Shown one piece after another: positions 27,340 through 36,612 of a DNA stretch of 64,000 nt; the stretch's first letter is position 1, and each line of letters begins with the position of its first letter. The stretch covers positions 90,307-154,306 of the forward strand of contig NZ_VHIP01000013.1 in the NCBI RefSeq assembly GCF_006494365.1, in the 5' to 3' direction. The DNA is from Aestuariibacter sp. GS-14 (lineage in GTDB: Bacteria; Pseudomonadota; Gammaproteobacteria; Enterobacterales; Alteromonadaceae). Both the position numbers and the translations under genes were made by a program. The notes beneath the pieces were generated by a model. The model searched no databases and was not told where the DNA came from. It saw only the letters and a program-made list of their open reading frames with translations.

Positions 27340-28329
27340 GTGTTTGCCAGGTTGTCTGCGCATTTTCATCAAGTTCATGAACGCTGGTTACGCCGTCGGA
27401 TCCCGGCCAGTAATCGCTATACCCTGCATTTGAAAAATGTGTTTATTTTTCCCACCCGTTTTGGCATGGGATACCTGCTTACCTGCGTTAGTTTATTTTT
27501 ATTAGGCACAAATTATCAGAACAACCTGATGCTGTTGCTGTGTCAGTTTTTGCTGTCTGTATTTTTACTCCATCTGTTTATTAGCTACCGTAATTTCACG
27601 GCCACCACGTTAGCACTTAATCCCATTTCTCCCGTTGTGGCAGGTGAACACGCGCTGCTTGTTATGCAACTTGAAGACAAACATGCGCAGTTGCCGTTCC
27701 ACGGCGGCTTGCAAATGACAGTACGCGGCACGTCGCTGACTGCAGTTAATCGAAGGGCAGATCGGGAAAAACAACTCAAACTCTTGTTACCTACCTCAAA
27801 CCGAGGCGTGTTTACCGTGCCCAGAATCACCATTCAATCTACCTACCCGCTGGGGTTGTTTCGCTGCTGGACGCACCTGGACTTTAACCAACAACTGGTG
27901 GTGTTCCCTGCCCCTATTCCATCGTCATTGCGATTAGACAGCAATGATACTGCACAAGGAGACACCAGTGGGCCGACACCTGGCATTGATGAGTTTGAAA
28001 GCCTGCGGCAATTCCAGCACGGTGATCCGATGCATCGGATTGCCTGGAAGCAAGCCGCCAAAGGTGGCGAGCTGGCCACTAAAACCTTTACCCAATCGCA
28101 ACAGGAAAGTGGCTGGTTGAGCCTGGCATTATATCAACATGAACCATTGGAGAAAGCACTGGGCCTGCTGAGTTATCAGGTCAACCGACTCACCCGCCAG
28201 CAGCAAACATTTGGCTTAAAGCTGGATAATCAAACCATTGGGCCTGGCAGTGGTGAATTACACAAAATCCAGTGCCTGATGCAACTTGCTCGTTACCGCA
28301 CAACGGTTACCCCTTATGCAACCAATTGA
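27340..28329 (+). CDS. DUF58 domain protein
   Basis: A 329-residue protein with two N-terminal membrane helices (about 35-85) and the DUF58 core including EFESLRQFQHGDPMHRIAW, which resembles part of a von Willebrand A fold. It begins two bases after the moxR stop. Such proteins work with MoxR ATPases; no biochemical role is settled. Confidence 0.9.
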   Translation: MFARLSAHFHQVHERWLRRRIPASNRYTLHLKNVFIFPTRFGMGYLLTCVSLFLLGTNYQNNLMLLLCQFLLSVFLLHLFISYRNFTATTLALNPISPVVAGEHALLVMQLEDKHAQLPFHGGLQMTVRGTSLTAVNRRADREKQLKLLLPTSNRGVFTVPRITIQSTYPLGLFRCWTHLDFNQQLVVFPAPIPSSLRLDSNDTAQGDTSGPTPGIDEFESLRQFQHGDPMHRIAWKQAAKGGELATKTFTQSQQESGWLSLALYQHEPLEKALGLLSYQVNRLTRQQQTFGLKLDNQTIGPGSGELHKIQCLMQLARYRTTVTPYATN

Positions 28330-30331
28330 TAAGCCAATACGAAACCAAACCGCCAGCCTGTTGATGGCCGGTGTATTTTGTGTTTTGAGTATCAGCCTGT
28401 TTGAACCTTTGCTGTTTTGGGTGTTATTAATTGCTATCTGTGCAACGGTTATGCGTATTGTTATGTATGTTGGCTGGTATCAACCTGTGCCGAGTAGCCG
28501 TACCGTAAACTTACTGGGTCTGTTGTGTTGTATTTGTCTGGTGTGGTTCAGCTTCTCTATTGGCTTATTGCTCACCATGGTGAACCTGTTAATACTGGCA
28601 GGGGCACTCAAGCTCATGCTGCTGAATGCTCCCAGGGATCTATTTCACCTGTTTTGCACCACGTTATTTGTAATAGGGATGGGATTTACCTTTCACCAAT
28701 CCTTTGTTATGACGTTGTTTTATGGTGTGTTAACCATTGCGTTATTAGTTGCACTGGCCCGTTACTTTACGCCATCCCAGTCTGTGCTTTGGCATGTAAG
28801 GCGGGTGGTAACCATGGGCTTGCAGGCTTTACCTATTGCAATATTACTGTTCCTGATTATCCCCAAGCTCCCGCCTTTATGGAAAATGCCGGTAGCCAAA
28901 AGCACCGAAACCGGGCTATCGGATACGGTGTCACCAGGCGATATTGCGTCGCTCACGAAATCGTCCGATCTGGTTTTTCGCGCTACGTTTGAGGGTCCGG
29001 TGCCAGAACCTCATGAACGCTACTGGCGGGCTATTACACTAGAGTATTTTGACGGCAAGCAATGGTCGGTGAGCCCACTTCGCAAGCAGGCTCGTCAGCA
29101 ATACCGATTACTCAATTATGAGTTTGCACCTAAACTCAGCGGCAGTTGGTGGCAATACGAAGTGATTGCCCAGCCAACCAACAAGCACTGGCTTTACGGA
29201 ATCGATATAGCCGTACCGGCTGACCATGCCAGCGATCAAATGATCTGGCGCGGCGCGGATTACCAGATTCTCAGTGAATCACCGCTATCTACCAGACGGG
29301 CATACCGTTTGCGCTCTTATCCTAATGCCGATATGAGTCAAACACTGGAATCTTTGGATCACAGGTTAAACCTGCAGCAACCCGAAATAGACGCATTGAA
29401 CCCGCGCACCCAGGCTTGGGCAAAAAGCATCGCAGAGCAAAATAACACGCCGGAAGCACGCATTCAGGCAGTATTAAACTTCTTTGTTAGCCAGGGATTT
29501 ACCTACACGCTCACGCCACCCGCTATGCCAGACCAGCCGGTGGATGATTTTCTGTTTACCCACCAGCAGGGCTTTTGTTCCCACTATGCCAGTGCAATGG
29601 CTTATGCGCTGCGTTTAATGGACATTCCTGCAAGAATGGTTGCCGGTTACCACGGCGGCGAAATACTCCAACCGGGTGTACTGAGCGTGTATCAGTACGA
29701 CGCCCATGCCTGGGTTGAAGCATGGATAGGCCAACGAGGCTGGGTGCGACTGGACCCTACTGCCATCATTGCACCCGATCGTATCCAGTTTGGCATTCAA
29801 CAAGCGGTGGAAGAAGACGCTTTTCTGGCAAACAACCAGTTAGCCCGCTTAAAGCAATTACCATTTCTGGCTGAGTTACAAACATTCTACAGTTTATTGG
29901 ATTACCAATGGAGCCGCTGGGTGCTGGGTTTTGATGCCCAGCGCCAGCAAAATTTATTGGCATTATTGTTGGGCAATGTTACCGGTGAAAAAATCATGTA
30001 TCTGGTACTGGCCATCATGGGGCTCATCAGCCTGCTACTAGCGTTGTACTTTATACCCCACTGGCGCAAACAGCGCATAGCGCCGGTTAAATTCTGGTAT
30101 AGAAAGGCAGTTTCGGCAGTGTCAGGCTGCACTGGTATAGAGCGTGTCAATCAAGGCCCTCAGGCGTTTGCTGTTCAGGTTCAAGCGCATCTCTCAGAGG
30201 TCGACTCGGCAAGCTTTATTAGCCTGAGTAAGCAGTTTATTCAGCTTGAGTATCAACGCGACACAGCTTCACATGAATCAAAGGACTTTGTGCGCAATTG
30301 CCGGGCGTTTATCAAACAAATTCGGCGATAG
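28316..30331 (+). CDS. Transglutaminase-like membrane protein (TgpA type, DUF3488)
   Basis: A 671-residue protein with six or seven N-terminal membrane segments, a periplasmic transglutaminase-like domain and one C-terminal membrane segment. The catalytic triad appears as QGFCSHYASAMAYALR (Cys), YDAHAWVEAW (His) and WVRLDPTA (Asp). Pseudomonas TgpA is essential and has transglutaminase activity in the periplasm. A TTG at 28286 would extend it; the ATG at 28316, overlapping the DUF58 gene by 14 bases, is the better start. Confidence 0.92.
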   Translation: MQPIDKPIRNQTASLLMAGVFCVLSISLFEPLLFWVLLIAICATVMRIVMYVGWYQPVPSSRTVNLLGLLCCICLVWFSFSIGLLLTMVNLLILAGALKLMLLNAPRDLFHLFCTTLFVIGMGFTFHQSFVMTLFYGVLTIALLVALARYFTPSQSVLWHVRRVVTMGLQALPIAILLFLIIPKLPPLWKMPVAKSTETGLSDTVSPGDIASLTKSSDLVFRATFEGPVPEPHERYWRAITLEYFDGKQWSVSPLRKQARQQYRLLNYEFAPKLSGSWWQYEVIAQPTNKHWLYGIDIAVPADHASDQMIWRGADYQILSESPLSTRRAYRLRSYPNADMSQTLESLDHRLNLQQPEIDALNPRTQAWAKSIAEQNNTPEARIQAVLNFFVSQGFTYTLTPPAMPDQPVDDFLFTHQQGFCSHYASAMAYALRLMDIPARMVAGYHGGEILQPGVLSVYQYDAHAWVEAWIGQRGWVRLDPTAIIAPDRIQFGIQQAVEEDAFLANNQLARLKQLPFLAELQTFYSLLDYQWSRWVLGFDAQRQQNLLALLLGNVTGEKIMYLVLAIMGLISLLLALYFIPHWRKQRIAPVKFWYRKAVSAVSGCTGIERVNQGPQAFAVQVQAHLSEVDSASFISLSKQFIQLEYQRDTASHESKDFVRNCRAFIKQIRR

Positions 30332-30366
30332 CCCAGTAGCTATGACAATAAACCCGAAGCAGATAA

Positions 30367-30388
30367 CAGAGGAGCAGACGCTCCTCTG
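30367..30388. terminator. Terminator hairpin between convergent genes
   Basis: CAGAGGAGC-AGAC-GCTCCTCTG is a 9-bp stem with a four-base loop. It is flanked by a weaker outer pairing of AAACCCG with CGGGTTT. It lies between the tgpA-type gene and the convergent tolC-type gene and could serve both. Confidence 0.7.
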
Positions 30389-30410
30389 GTTTAGCTAAAG
30401 AAAACCGGGT

Positions 30411-31850
30411 TTATTTACTTGCTAGCTGGGCCGCCACCCAATGCACACTTAACTCGGCATACATTGCACTGATTGCAGCTTCAACATTTTTGAGGCGGGC
30501 ATTCATTACCTGTGAAGCCCTTGCATTCAGCTTAAACAAATCGCTGGCCCCCTTCTCAAACCTTTGCTGTTCCAGCCACGACAGCTCTTCCTTCACCTTG
30601 GCATTTTGTTGCTGTAACTCGGCCACCCGTTGAGCCTGTTCCCACTGCACAACGGCTTGCTCAAACTCTTGTCTTAGCTGCTGTTCGGCCAAGGTGAGTT
30701 CCAGTTGGCTGGCGGCTAAATCGGCTTCCGCTTTAGATAGCTTGGCTTTTGCTTTGCGGTTGCCCAACGGATAAGAGAACTGCAACGCGACCTTGGTTTC
30801 GGTATCGTCCAGATTCGCCGGACCACTGCCAAAATCCTGCGCAACCGCCGCCTTCATGTCGAGTGTGGGCAGCAACTGATTTTTTGCCAGTCGCTGCTCG
30901 TTGATAAGCGATTCCACATCGGCAGCGCGTACTTGCAACACTGGATGCTGACGCAGCGCAACACGTAATTGCTGCACAGAAGGCAACGACAGTGCATATG
31001 GCCAGTGGATATCGATGTTCTGCAAACCAGCAGAGGTTGCCGAAAATGGCGAGGCCCCCCCCTTGGACTGCCAGAAAAATGCCAGGCTTTGCACTGCCAC
31101 CTGACGGGATTGCTCCAGTGTCGCCAGCGCAAGCTGCTGTTCCAGAATACTTGCATCGAACTCTGTGAGCGTAACTGCAGGTAAATCGCCATTGTCTACC
31201 CGCGCTTGTAAGCCGTCTCGGCGGATTCTGAGTGTATCTATCAAATCATTTACGGTGGCAATTTTCAGGGTGCTTTCATACCATTTCAGGTACTGGCTAA
31301 GCCCTTTAAAAATAAAGTCGTTGCGCATGAGCGAAGCTTCTGCCTGCCATTGCGCTATCGCCACCCGTGCGTTGGTTACCGCCGTGCGCCTTGAATCCGT
31401 GTCGCGGTTTCGAAGCAACGATAATGCCACACCAATACTTGCCTCACCGCCAGACAGTGTATCCAGTTGCTGTTCATACACCGGGAAATTGCCACCAGCA
31501 ACCCGGTATTCGGTAAACAATTTGGCGTTCATACCTTCAAGCGGTTTAACTGCCCGCTGTGACACCTGATTACCATTGTAATAGCCTGATAACCGCATGT
31601 TGACATCCTGTTCCAGCTTAATGTCGAACTCACTCTCAGCCATGGTTAGCGATGCGTCATATTTCACGCCTTTCTGTTCTATCAAACGCCAATAAGGGTG
31701 TGACTGCGTAATGGTTTGAATAAATTCCGGTACACTGGGCACTCGCGCAACCGAACCTTCGATGGTGGATGTTTGCCCAGCAACGTTGCCACAGAACAGG
31801 AGCGCCAGCGCGCCCATACCCAAGCGCACACCAAAGTAACGCACGGTCAT
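30411..31850 (-). CDS. TolC-family outer membrane channel protein
   Basis: A 479-residue secreted protein (signal peptide about 1-25, ending NVAGQ) with the alternating helical repeats of TolC-type efflux channels. It is rich in Ala, Gln, Leu and Glu, with long coiled segments around 190-260 and 330-450. It overlaps the HlyD-type gene by four bases, forming a tripartite exporter operon with the ABC protein. Confidence 0.88.
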   Translation of the reverse strand: MTVRYFGVRLGMGALALLFCGNVAGQTSTIEGSVARVPSVPEFIQTITQSHPYWRLIEQKGVKYDASLTMAESEFDIKLEQDVNMRLSGYYNGNQVSQRAVKPLEGMNAKLFTEYRVAGGNFPVYEQQLDTLSGGEASIGVALSLLRNRDTDSRRTAVTNARVAIAQWQAEASLMRNDFIFKGLSQYLKWYESTLKIATVNDLIDTLRIRRDGLQARVDNGDLPAVTLTEFDASILEQQLALATLEQSRQVAVQSLAFFWQSKGGASPFSATSAGLQNIDIHWPYALSLPSVQQLRVALRQHPVLQVRAADVESLINEQRLAKNQLLPTLDMKAAVAQDFGSGPANLDDTETKVALQFSYPLGNRKAKAKLSKAEADLAASQLELTLAEQQLRQEFEQAVVQWEQAQRVAELQQQNAKVKEELSWLEQQRFEKGASDLFKLNARASQVMNARLKNVEAAISAMYAELSVHWVAAQLASK

Positions 31851-32881
31851 TTAGCGGCCCCCTGTTCGGTGGTGGACGATTGCGTTTGCTGGGGCGGGAA
31901 GTTATTCAACTGTCGCCATAGCTCATATCCCAATCTGACCTCCTCCAATAACACCCAGGCACGCACCCTGCTCCCTAATCGCACTACGTTAGCATTTGGC
32001 CAATCGATGTCATTGGGATCGGGTTTTATCCATACCTGGAATGCGCCCATTTGATTGGCGACCGGTTCAACGTATTCAACCTCACCGCCAAAGGTGCCTA
32101 CCGCTGTATCCGGCCAGCCGCTGAACTGGATCACAGGCCAGCCTTCAAACTGAATACGGGCTTTGGCACCCGGTTTAACCAAGGGCGCATCTAACCCGCT
32201 TACCGTAATTTTAACGTACCGGTTTACGCCATCCGGAATAAAGTGCCCCAACACATCGCCAGCTTTAACAAAGGTGGCGGTGCCACCCGCAAACAAACGC
32301 ACAATGGTACCATCTACCGGCGCGACTTTAGTCAGGGTGTCCTGCCGGGACAACACCATGCTTACGGAATTGATATCGGCCAGCGAACTCGCGGCCTTGG
32401 CGCGAAGTGATTCAAGCTGAATTTGAGCTGATTCAACATCGCGCTGAGACACCAGCCCCTGCTGAAGTAAGGTCTTTTGTCTGGCCAGATTCTTTTGCGC
32501 ATTTTCTACCGCTGTAAGATCGGCTTCATGGCGCTGCCTGGTTGCCGCGAGCTGAGATTGCAGTTTATCAACTCGTTGGGTATCCACGTCAGTAAGCGTT
32601 ACTATAGGATCGCCCGCTTTTACCTGCATGCCCTCGCGCACATGCCAGGTTTTAATTTGGCCATCCACCAGTGCTGATATGGCTTGCATTCTGCCATTAG
32701 GTTCCATGGAATCCACACTGCCCTGACCAAAAGCGGTTTGGATCCAGGGGGTAAACCACAACACAGCACCGGCAATAATCAGCGCCCCCATTATCAGTCC
32801 TGTTACTACCTTGTGAGTACGGGGTATCGACTGCTCGGATTCCGACACAATATTCTGAAGAAAACGTTCTGTACTATTCAT
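31847..32881 (-). CDS. HlyD-family periplasmic adaptor
   Basis: A 344-residue membrane fusion protein with a cytoplasmic N-terminus, a membrane helix (about 27-48), a lipoyl-like half motif (QIKTWHVREGMQVKAGDPI), a coiled-coil hairpin (about 105-185) and a second lipoyl half (KVAPVDGTIVRLFAGG). It would join the inner-membrane exporter to the TolC-type channel. It overlaps both neighbours by four and eight bases. Confidence 0.9.
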   Translation of the reverse strand: MNSTERFLQNIVSESEQSIPRTHKVVTGLIMGALIIAGAVLWFTPWIQTAFGQGSVDSMEPNGRMQAISALVDGQIKTWHVREGMQVKAGDPIVTLTDVDTQRVDKLQSQLAATRQRHEADLTAVENAQKNLARQKTLLQQGLVSQRDVESAQIQLESLRAKAASSLADINSVSMVLSRQDTLTKVAPVDGTIVRLFAGGTATFVKAGDVLGHFIPDGVNRYVKITVSGLDAPLVKPGAKARIQFEGWPVIQFSGWPDTAVGTFGGEVEYVEPVANQMGAFQVWIKPDPNDIDWPNANVVRLGSRVRAWVLLEEVRLGYELWRQLNNFPPQQTQSSTTEQGAAK

Positions 32882-34598
32882 GATCGTTCTCCGCGTTGTC
32901 GTCTTGGCTCACTTGTTTAGCCGGTGAAGCACTGGTAATTTCCAATGTGTCGTGGAGATTTAAGATACCGTCAAACTCCCCTTCTACTGGTGTATTAGTG
33001 AAATACAACACCGTCCAGTTCATGCTGTAAATTCGCCGTAGTAGGCGGGCCTTCAGCTCGTTGGGAATGGCGTCGAAGTGCTGATTAATCAGCAGTACCT
33101 GAGGGCCGGATAATATCGCAGCAGCCAGTTTTAGTAACAAAAACTCTAACGGCTGTAACGGTGTACCCAAATTCGCTATCCGCGTACCAAGTTTATCGGG
33201 AAGCGCGTCAATAACAGCTGTAAGTTCAACCATCTCAAGCGCTTCGCTGATTTTTGCAAAGGTAACACCGGGCGCTGATAATTTTAAAAATTGTTCAATG
33301 GTGCACTCAACAATCAACGAGCGATCCAGTGCATAAACTGCCTGACGTAATTCGTATTTGTCATAATCAAACAAATTGTGCTCGCCCAGCGTAATATCGC
33401 CCCGAATGGGTTTATCAAAACGCTTTAAAAAACTACCTAGCTGTTTCTGTACCCAGCTTTTCCGCGTTGTAATGAAGTACTTTTTGCCGGCCTGTACGGT
33501 AAAATCAATATAGCAGGCATCTTGCTGATGCCGCATGGTTACACGCTTGAATTCCAGTTTAGAACCGTTAGGAACTAGGCTTCCCTCTTCCTCGTGCAAA
33601 GCCTCCTGAGGAATAGACAAGGCGCCACCAATTTTCTCAGACGCTCCGTACAGCTCGTAGTAGAGTTTCAGGTACTGTGAAAAGCGCGACAGCCCGAAAA
33701 ACACCGCAGACATAATTAACTCAGCCGCAACCAACTGACCAATTGAGAGCTGTCCGATTACCACCAGATACCCGCCTATACCCAGTAGCGAGGCGCTGGC
33801 TACAGCGTACAGCAGCAGAAAGGTAACGGCTTGCCTAAAGGTAAAGTGAAAGTGTGCTTTGTGCTTTTTAACATAGGATGCAATGTAGTGCTCGGTATTG
33901 CGACCCGCATAATCCAAATGATCAGCTGACTTAAAAAATTCATGGGCACTGGCCATATCGTTCAACCATTTTGCCGAATCATACTTCGACTGTGATAATT
34001 TAACCGCGGTGCGCTTGGCCTGGTTACCCCATAATTTCCAGATCGCATACATCATAAGTATGATCAGCAGGTTAAACATCAGCAAAAAGGGATGGTAAAA
34101 CGACACCAGTGTGAAACCCACCACCAGTTGAAGAACCAGCGCAAAACCGTCTACCATGAGCGACGGCACGTTTTTCTGAAACGTCATAATATCGAAGTAA
34201 CGCTGCGTAATAGTGGTGTTGCGCTGACCATCAAAGAAACTCTGTGGAGCCATCATAGTTTTGGCTGCAAGTTGTGACATTAACCGCACATATACTTTTC
34301 GCTCGTAATGCTCCATCACCCGCATTCGCATCGCACTTAGCAAGCCAGAAATCACTAACGTAAACAGCAATACCAAAGACAAGATAACCACCGCCCGTAC
34401 TGAGCCGATATTGGCAATACTGTTTATCAGCGTCTGAACTGCAATGGGCACCGCAAGTGTAAGAAAGCTGATTGCAACACCGTAGGCTATGGCAACATTG
34501 AAAAAGCCAAGTTCAGGTTTGAGTAACGCGACCAGGTGCTGCTTTATTGCTCGTAAATCAATGGATTTTTCCATTTGAATGATTTCACTCCATATCAC
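32874..34598 (-). CDS. ABC exporter-like protein with a catalytically degenerate ATPase domain
   Basis: A 574-residue protein of HlyB/type-1-secretion layout without a peptidase domain. Six membrane helices lie at about 35-320 and a C-terminal region (about 340-560) folds like an ATP-binding domain. The ATPase motifs are lost: FITTRKSWVQKQL stands where Walker A (GxxGxGKS) should be; the Q-loop position has Asp; TPLQPLEF replaces the LSGGQ signature; LLINQHFDAI replaces LILDEATSA; and the H-loop His is missing. The reading frame is intact, so this is a conserved-looking pseudo-ATPase and not a decayed gene. An alternative start is the ATG at 34574. It heads the exporter operon and is divergent from the NhaR-like gene. 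Confidence 0.82.
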   Translation of the reverse strand: MIWSEIIQMEKSIDLRAIKQHLVALLKPELGFFNVAIAYGVAISFLTLAVPIAVQTLINSIANIGSVRAVVILSLVLLFTLVISGLLSAMRMRVMEHYERKVYVRLMSQLAAKTMMAPQSFFDGQRNTTITQRYFDIMTFQKNVPSLMVDGFALVLQLVVGFTLVSFYHPFLLMFNLLIILMMYAIWKLWGNQAKRTAVKLSQSKYDSAKWLNDMASAHEFFKSADHLDYAGRNTEHYIASYVKKHKAHFHFTFRQAVTFLLLYAVASASLLGIGGYLVVIGQLSIGQLVAAELIMSAVFFGLSRFSQYLKLYYELYGASEKIGGALSIPQEALHEEEGSLVPNGSKLEFKRVTMRHQQDACYIDFTVQAGKKYFITTRKSWVQKQLGSFLKRFDKPIRGDITLGEHNLFDYDKYELRQAVYALDRSLIVECTIEQFLKLSAPGVTFAKISEALEMVELTAVIDALPDKLGTRIANLGTPLQPLEFLLLKLAAAILSGPQVLLINQHFDAIPNELKARLLRRIYSMNWTVLYFTNTPVEGEFDGILNLHDTLEITSASPAKQVSQDDNAENDHE

Positions 34599-34678
34599 AA
34601 TGAGTTGCTACTTTACCTAAACAACAAGTAAGATAAAAACTGATATTTCCTTACTTGTTCATCGAATAATTCTACGTT

Positions 34679-35572
34679 ATGTATAATCTTAACTTTCGTC
34701 ACCTCTATTATTTTTATCTGGTTGCAAGAGAAGGCAATATTGTAAACGCTGCCAAACTTTTGCATGTAACGCCGCAAACGGTAAGCGGGCAGCTAACTAC
34801 CTTTGAATCACAAATTGGCTGCCAGTTGTTCGACCGCATCAATAAGCGCTTGTATCTAAACAGCAAAGGCAAAGCAGTGTTTGAACATGCAAGTGAAATA
34901 TTCCATCGAGGCAATTTGCTTACCGACATCATTCGCAACGATCACGAAGCAAGCCAGCAATCGTTTGCCATAGGGATCACTGATGCTATTCCCAAGGTAC
35001 TGGCTTATGATTTTTTTGCCAATACCATGCGTGAATATCCACACATAAAATTTCAGTTCAGAGAAGGCAGCTTTGATACGTTGCTGAGCGAGCTGGCAGT
35101 CAACCACATCGATTTGGTTATTGCCGATCGCGGCATTGCGCCGGGTACCCAGGTGAGCGCCAACAGTTATTTTTTAGGGGAGTCTCATCTGGCCTTTTTC
35201 TCTTCCGACCCCGATATAGCCAAAGGATCCGGATTCCCAGCTTGTCTTGATAATCGAAATTTATTGCTTCCGGGAATCAAATCAGGCATCACTCTGGGCC
35301 TGACAACCTGGTTCGAAAGCCAGCACATCTTTCCCCATGTCGTAGCCGAGTTCGACGACAGCGCTTTACTGAAATTATTTGGTAGCGAAGGTTTTGGTGT
35401 TTTCTGCGCGCCGTCAGCAATAGCAGAACATGTAGAGCAACAATACCAGGTAATAAAGTGTGGTGAAGTACCTGAAATAAAAGAACGCTTTTATGCCCTC
35501 ACCGGTAAGAGCCAGGCACAGCATGGAATTGTTAAAGCGGTATTGAACGATGCAAGAGCGCTGCTGGTGTGA
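34679..35572 (+). CDS. LysR-family regulator, NhaR-like
   Basis: A 297-residue LysR-type regulator. The N-terminal winged helix (FRHLYYFYLVAREGNIVNAA, then LHVTPQTVSGQLTTFE) is close to that of NhaR, the sodium-responsive activator. The C-terminal part is a ligand-binding domain. It is divergent from the exporter operon with an 80-base gap containing T-N11-A type sequence, so it probably controls that operon. No Na+/H+ antiporter gene is present in the window. Confidence 0.88.
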   Translation: MYNLNFRHLYYFYLVAREGNIVNAAKLLHVTPQTVSGQLTTFESQIGCQLFDRINKRLYLNSKGKAVFEHASEIFHRGNLLTDIIRNDHEASQQSFAIGITDAIPKVLAYDFFANTMREYPHIKFQFREGSFDTLLSELAVNHIDLVIADRGIAPGTQVSANSYFLGESHLAFFSSDPDIAKGSGFPACLDNRNLLLPGIKSGITLGLTTWFESQHIFPHVVAEFDDSALLKLFGSEGFGVFCAPSAIAEHVEQQYQVIKCGEVPEIKERFYALTGKSQAQHGIVKAVLNDARALLV

Positions 35573-35706
35573 TGAAACGCTGTCTACACAGGCTCTTGAA
35601 AATAAGTCAAAAGCGTTAAATAATCGTTAAACGACATGGAATGTTAAGTTAGGCAGTTTTAGCTGTGCGCTTCGTGTTGTATTTATAACAACAAGAGAAG
35701 CCCTGA

Positions 35707-36612
35707 ATGAAAAAAGCCGCCTTTTGCCTGCTACTCTGCCTTGCATATCCTGCTGCACAAGCGGAATCCTGCATGGAAATGTCTGCCAGTGTCAGTGCAG
35801 ACTATATCAATGAAATCGAGTCCATCCTTAACGACTACAAGTCAAATTTACAGTCGGTGAAAGAAGACTATCTTGTCGTTCAGGCAGATCCCACTGTTAG
35901 TTTTGAAATGTTGGTAGATGTATGGCAGGCCCACCATGACTACACCCGCCAGTACAATTTTTATGTAGAAGAGCGCCCTAATACGTTCAGCACTGCTTAT
36001 CAGTCTGAAAAATGGCAGAAGTTTTGTGAAGATAACTCACTTGAGAGTATAGCTGAGGCCAATGCAGAGAAATTCGAGAAGATAACTGACGAGATTATTG
36101 TCAGTCTTGAAAAGCGCGTAGTACTGGAATCTCTTGAGCCTGACGAAGGGCTTGCCGCCATTGCCGCTTATTCCCATGGAGTAGCACCACAAATCACACT
36201 GAAAAGTGAGCGATTTTTGGGTGGTTTAATCCGGATTGGTCCTTTGTTTCACAGCCAGCATTTCGAATTAATGAAATTAAAACAGGGCAAATATATCTGG
36301 GACCGGGTAAAACTGGGCTGGTCATCTAATGGCACAGCGCCCGTTTATACCTATTTTGATTTTGCCGACAGGGAGTTAAATTTTGAAGTAAACCCTGGGT
36401 ACTTGAATTTTACCGGCGTATTTGAATTTGATCGCTTGGGAGACAAAGCGGGTGCTGATTTACTCGACCGCCCAGCAATTGTGCTGCAATCCCTGGAACA
36501 ACAATATCCTTATTTACTTAAACGCCTGGCCTGGTACAACGCCCTTGCTCCCGACGATCCATTTTTAAATTTCTATTACACCAAACGCTACGGCAAGGAG
36601 TCAGCCGAATGA
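35707..36612 (+). CDS. Secreted protein of unknown function
   Basis: A 301-residue protein with a signal peptide (about 1-19, AQAES). The mature part has an acidic helical N-terminal half and a beta-rich C-terminal half with many aromatic residues; two cysteines (22 and 105 approximately) could form a disulfide. No known domain is recognised. Its stop overlaps the start of the S9 peptidase gene (ATGA), so the products are made together, and a partner, substrate or inhibitor role is possible. Confidence 0.8.
   Translation: MKKAAFCLLLCLAYPAAQAESCMEMSASVSADYINEIESILNDYKSNLQSVKEDYLVVQADPTVSFEMLVDVWQAHHDYTRQYNFYVEERPNTFSTAYQSEKWQKFCEDNSLESIAEANAEKFEKITDEIIVSLEKRVVLESLEPDEGLAAIAAYSHGVAPQITLKSERFLGGLIRIGPLFHSQHFELMKLKQGKYIWDRVKLGWSSNGTAPVYTYFDFADRELNFEVNPGYLNFTGVFEFDRLGDKAGADLLDRPAIVLQSLEQQYPYLLKRLAWYNALAPDDPFLNFYYTKRYGKESAE

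Noticed and set aside
32874-34598. Frameshift or decay as explanation of the lost ATPase motifs
   Set aside because: The frame is uninterrupted, the transmembrane part is normal and gene overlaps with the adaptor are kept, so a pseudogene is less likely than a functional degenerate protein.
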